Source: Coriobacteriia bacterium
GTDB taxonomy: Bacteria > Actinomycetota > Coriobacteriia > WRKU01 > WQUG01
Direction of reading: 5' to 3'
Assembly (NCBI GenBank): GCA_009779855.1
Contig: WRBC01000001.1
Location: 168,444 to 232,443, forward strand
Length of the DNA: 64,000 bases
The first letter of the stretch is position 1. Each line of letters opens with the position of its first letter. The notes below the pieces were generated by a model. That model was given only the letters and a program-made list of their open reading frames with translations. It was not told the DNA's origin and searched no databases. Both the position numbers and the translations under genes were made by a program. Shown piece by piece: positions 61,446 to 64,000 of this stretch.

Positions 61446-62807
61446 ATGAATGCCAGAAAACGACGACGCCAAATTTTTTGGATCATCACTAAGCATTGGT
61501 GGAGGGCTGCCGTAGAATCTCGCTTTGGTTTTGTGGGCATTACTGTGCGGCGTGAAGTATTTGCCCGTGAACTTCGCTTTGCTTTCGAAAAGTTAGGACC
61601 TGCCTTTATTAAACTAGGGCAGCTAATCTCAATCAGACCCGATATGTTTCCCCCGCAATATGTGTTCGAAATGGAAAATTTACGCGATTCGGTGACCCCG
61701 ACCCCCTTTGAAGAAATGAAGCCTGTGTTTGAAGAGGAACTAGGCAAACCAGCAGAAGAGTTATTCGAATCTATTAATCCTATTCCTATTGGATCTGCGT
61801 CAATTGCACAGGTGTATAAGGCAAAGCTGGCTTTTGACTACAAGCCCGTTATAGGGGAGGTTTTGCCGGCAGGAACTGACCTTGCCATCAAGATGGTTCG
61901 TCCGGGCAGTGAAGAGAAGATTCGTGGAGACATTGCAGCAGTGACCCCACTAGTAAACACACTGCACAAGCTAAAGCCATTAAAACGCTTCAATATGCCA
62001 CAGCTACTGCAGGAGTTTGCAGATTCAATCACTTCTGAAATTGACTTACGTATCGAGGGTCGTACCTCTGATCGTTTTGCATTTGACTTCATCGACGATC
62101 CCTACGTTACAACGGCTACCATTGTTTGGCCGCAGTCCAGTAAGAGTATTTTAACTATGCAGTTTGTTGAAGGTTGGCATTTGCACGAATCTGACCAGGC
62201 GACAGCGGCGGGTGTCGATGCTAGGTTCCTTGCGATACATGGCGCGGATGTGTTCATGAAGCAGGTTATGGTTGTGGGGCGCTTTCATGCAGATATGCAT
62301 CAGTCAAACTTGCTGTTAACGCCCGGTGGAAAGATTTGCTACATCGACTTCGGTATCATGGGAGAAGTCAAAGAAGAACATAAAGAAGCAATCGCTCAAA
62401 TCCTTGCTGCAACTGTGTACGCTGATGCAAAGCGCGCCATTCAGTACTCAGCAGATATTGGTCTTATTGTACGTGATTCAGAGCGCGAAGAAGTCATTGG
62501 TAAGGTGTCGGCGCTGATGAAGCGAACTTTCTCGAAGAGTCCTCGTGATGTACGTGGATTTGCCATAGGCTTCCTATCAATCCTTAACGAACAAAGGGTG
62601 GTAGTACCACGCGGTTTTGGCCTGTTGGTAAAAGCATTGGTAGTAGTAGAGGGCTGTGCTCAGACAGTTTATGATGATATAGACATAGTGGAGGCAGCGG
62701 AAACCTTTACGACAGAGCTAGTTCTAAAGCACATGTTGCGCCCAGCAAGGCTGTATAAAAAACTACCTCTTGCAATTGATGCGGCTATTAACGAATTGAT
62801 AGGCTAG
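61446..62807 (+). CDS. ABC1/UbiB-type (AarF) atypical kinase
   Basis: ABC1 kinase-like ATPase family, linked to quinone or lipid metabolism. The KxGQ-extension is in AFIKLGQLISIRPDMFPPQY near residue 55. The modified P-loop is PIGSASIAQVYKA, the catalytic loop VVGRFHADMHQSNLLL near 280, and the metal motif CYIDFGIMGE near 297. 453 residues; I see no clear C-terminal membrane helices, unlike UbiB. No quinone biosynthesis genes are near, so the target is open. Confidence 0.9.
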   Translation: MNARKRRRQIFWIITKHWWRAAVESRFGFVGITVRREVFARELRFAFEKLGPAFIKLGQLISIRPDMFPPQYVFEMENLRDSVTPTPFEEMKPVFEEELGKPAEELFESINPIPIGSASIAQVYKAKLAFDYKPVIGEVLPAGTDLAIKMVRPGSEEKIRGDIAAVTPLVNTLHKLKPLKRFNMPQLLQEFADSITSEIDLRIEGRTSDRFAFDFIDDPYVTTATIVWPQSSKSILTMQFVEGWHLHESDQATAAGVDARFLAIHGADVFMKQVMVVGRFHADMHQSNLLLTPGGKICYIDFGIMGEVKEEHKEAIAQILAATVYADAKRAIQYSADIGLIVRDSEREEVIGKVSALMKRTFSKSPRDVRGFAIGFLSILNEQRVVVPRGFGLLVKALVVVEGCAQTVYDDIDIVEAAETFTTELVLKHMLRPARLYKKLPLAIDAAINELIG

Positions 62808-62823
62808 TAGTTTTCTCTCGAAC

Positions 62824-62880
62824 GGGGATGCTAGAATGAAGCGTTTGACAGGTAATGTTTCTGTGCATGATGGCATCCCC
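62824..62880 (+). repeat. Inverted repeat before the first lipoprotein
   Basis: Perfect 8-bp arms GGGGATGC / GCATCCCC enclose 41 bases, with a TTGACA (62845) and CATGAT inside. It could be an operator around a promoter or a leader stem. Confidence 0.45.
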
Positions 62881-62897
62881 AATGAAAGAAGGATGAT

Positions 62898-63338
62898 ATG
62901 AAAAGAGTTCTAGTCGTGGCCTTGATGTTATGCCTGGCGGCGTTTGCCCTTGGGTGCACTTCGGAAGGGCCAACTATTCCAGATGACGTGGAAAATCCGC
63001 ACGAAGCCGATCAGCAGGAGCAGACTCCAGCGATGATGGATATCAACACCATATCATTGGAGGAATTTGCTATCGCGCAAAATGACATGTTTGCCTCAAT
63101 GAATACTGACGATATGGCAATGTTGGTCAGTGCAGAAGGCACTGTTTTGGTCTATACCTATCAATTCTTTAATATGGAGATATACAATGAAAGAGGTCAA
63201 GAATATTTCGAGGATGCCGTAGAAGAGGGTCAGTTACTTTTTGAGACTGCTGTTATCAAGGTGCCTGAAATCACTGCAATCATACTTGAGTTTGTTGACG
63301 CGCAGGGCAATGTTTTAGATTCTGCCGAATTCAGTTAG
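62898..63338 (+). CDS. Small lipoprotein (paralogue 1), DUF4854-like
   Basis: Lipoprotein: MKRVLVVALMLCLAAFALGC, with lipobox LGC at about residue 20, then an acidic linker. The mature domain has SLEEFAIAQNDMFASMN, LVSAEGTVLVYTYQF and a conserved end (ITAIILEFVDAQGNVLDSAEFS). This resembles the DUF4854 group of small lipoproteins by eye; confirm with a profile. AGAAGG precedes the ATG. It is 146 residues, followed 97 bases later by a paralogue. The function is unknown; anchoring outside the membrane is predicted. Confidence 0.78.
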   Translation: MKRVLVVALMLCLAAFALGCTSEGPTIPDDVENPHEADQQEQTPAMMDINTISLEEFAIAQNDMFASMNTDDMAMLVSAEGTVLVYTYQFFNMEIYNERGQEYFEDAVEEGQLLFETAVIKVPEITAIILEFVDAQGNVLDSAEFS

Positions 63339-63435
63339 GTTAGTCCTGGCGAGGTAAATGGGATAGGCTGCGATGCCTGTGGACAGGATTGTTTACAGGT
63401 TTACAGTTTGACAGAACGCAAAAGGAGGGATCAAG

Positions 63436-63864
63436 ATGAAGAAGTTACTGGTTATTGCTCTTATGTTAGGTCTTATATTTATCTTTGCGATAGGGTGTAC
63501 TTCAGATTCAGAAGTTGAAGAACCTCCAGTTACGTACGAACAAGAAGAAGCAGTGCCTGATGAAGATGCAATCAGCTATGAAATGCAGGCATTTGTTGAC
63601 AGTCAAAACAGCATGTTTGAAGGCATGGATATGAGTGAGCTTGCCATTGCTGTTTCCGCAGAAGGTACCACGGTAACGTACACATACACTTTTATTTCAG
63701 AAAGTCTGTATGATGAGGTTGGAGCAACTACTTTTGAGATAGCCACTACAGAGGCTAATGAAGTACTTATTAATGCTCAGGCCATAGCACCAGAAGTCAC
63801 GACAATAGTTATTCAGCTTGTGGATGCCGAAGGGAACGTACTTGACTACGCTGAATTTAATTAG
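63436..63864 (+). CDS. Small lipoprotein (paralogue 2), DUF4854-like
   Basis: Tandem paralogue of the previous gene: lipobox IGC at about residue 21 (LGLIFIFAIGCTSDS), the same acidic linker, FVDSQNSMFEGMDMSELAIAVSAEGTTVTYTYTF, and the same C-terminal motif VIQLVDAEGNVLDYAEFN. A strong AAAGGAGGG site precedes the ATG. 142 residues. The duplication with divergence and the following RHS fragment suggest a variable locus; the role is unknown. Confidence 0.78.
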   Translation: MKKLLVIALMLGLIFIFAIGCTSDSEVEEPPVTYEQEEAVPDEDAISYEMQAFVDSQNSMFEGMDMSELAIAVSAEGTTVTYTYTFISESLYDEVGATTFEIATTEANEVLINAQAIAPEVTTIVIQLVDAEGNVLDYAEFN

Positions 63865-63871
63865 TTTAAAT

Positions 63872-64000
63872 ATGTCTACAGCCACGATCTATGATGCAGT
63901 AGGCAACGTAGAGCGCATTCGTGATCCGCTTAGACGTGTTACACACCTCACACATGACGAAGTAGGAAATCAAACTTCCACAAGAAACCCAGAGGGCGGA
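63872..64000 (+). CDS. RHS/YD-repeat reading frame, 5' part only
   Basis: The frame from ATG 63872 to the edge (43 codons) encodes two YD-type repeat units: TATIYDAVGNVERIRDPLRRVT and LTHDEVGNQTSTRNPEGG. RHS/YD repeats form the shell of large secreted or surface toxins and adhesins. There is no ribosome-binding site or signal peptide, and it starts eight bases after the lipoprotein stop, so it may be an orphan or truncated fragment. The frame upstream of the ATG is open, but only as a shadow of the lipoprotein gene. The rest lies beyond the window. Confidence 0.6.
   Translation, partial: MSTATIYDAVGNVERIRDPLRRVTHLTHDEVGNQTSTRNPEGG

Overview
The window reads as an ordinary chromosomal segment of a fairly low-GC member of the Actinomycetota, perhaps a Coriobacteriia-like or other deep-branching anaerobic lineage. 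The class is an inference. The phylum call rests on: a SteA/MctB (steA-mctB) pair; a dnaK-grpE-dnaJ operon ending in an HspR-type MerR regulator; DUF3866 next to pyrG; a division/cell-wall cluster with no ftsA; and MurE with the DNPR motif of meso-diaminopimelate ligases. A 12-haem-motif cytochrome, tatA/tatC, hypA/hypB and a Liv amino-acid importer suggest an anaerobic, respiring, amino-acid-using cell. GTG and TTG starts are common, and one gene (murD) has no canonical start at all.

Layout. 1-7.7 kb: a partial murJ on the minus strand, divergent from pyrG, DUF3866, alanine dehydrogenase (ald), xerD and a membrane-anchored multihaem cytochrome closed by a strong terminator. 7.8-11.4 kb: a probable operon of two single-membrane-span low-complexity proteins, tatA, tatC, hypA and hypB. 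11.5-15.5 kb: the dnaK-grpE-dnaJ-hspR heat-shock operon. 15.5-17.9 kb, minus strand: tRNA-Leu(CAA) and a radical-SAM/DUF4130 DNA-metabolism pair. 18.0-21.4 kb: a probable TPP riboswitch, thiT, thiamine pyrophosphokinase, steA and mctB. 21.5-25.8 kb: rpsP-khpA-rimM-trmD, lepB, then an L10 leader with attenuator and rplJ-rplL. 25.8-29.0 kb: a MacB/FtsX-type ABC exporter. 29.1-35.1 kb: phosphohexomutase, glycosyltransferase, sugar-phosphate transferase and O-antigen-ligase-like protein, a surface polysaccharide set. 35.7-52.4 kb: the dcw cluster mraZ-rsmH-ftsL-pbp-murE-murF-mraY-murD-ftsW-murG-murC-ftsQ-ftsZ. 52.7-58.1 kb: livJHMGF. 58.2-61.0 kb: a GntR/YtrA regulator with an operator over its own promoter, plus an ABC ATPase and permease. 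61.1-64.0 kb: a small helical protein with an ABC1/UbiB-type kinase, two paralogous lipoproteins, and the start of an RHS/YD-repeat reading frame running off the right edge.

No transposon, prophage, CRISPR array or clear defence island is visible. The best candidates for something undescribed are the cytochrome with the adjacent Tat/Hyp operon and its two odd membrane proteins, the murD start, the thiT leader, the FtsW insertion, and the lipoprotein/RHS edge. ORF-track lines not listed here were judged to be shadows of these genes.
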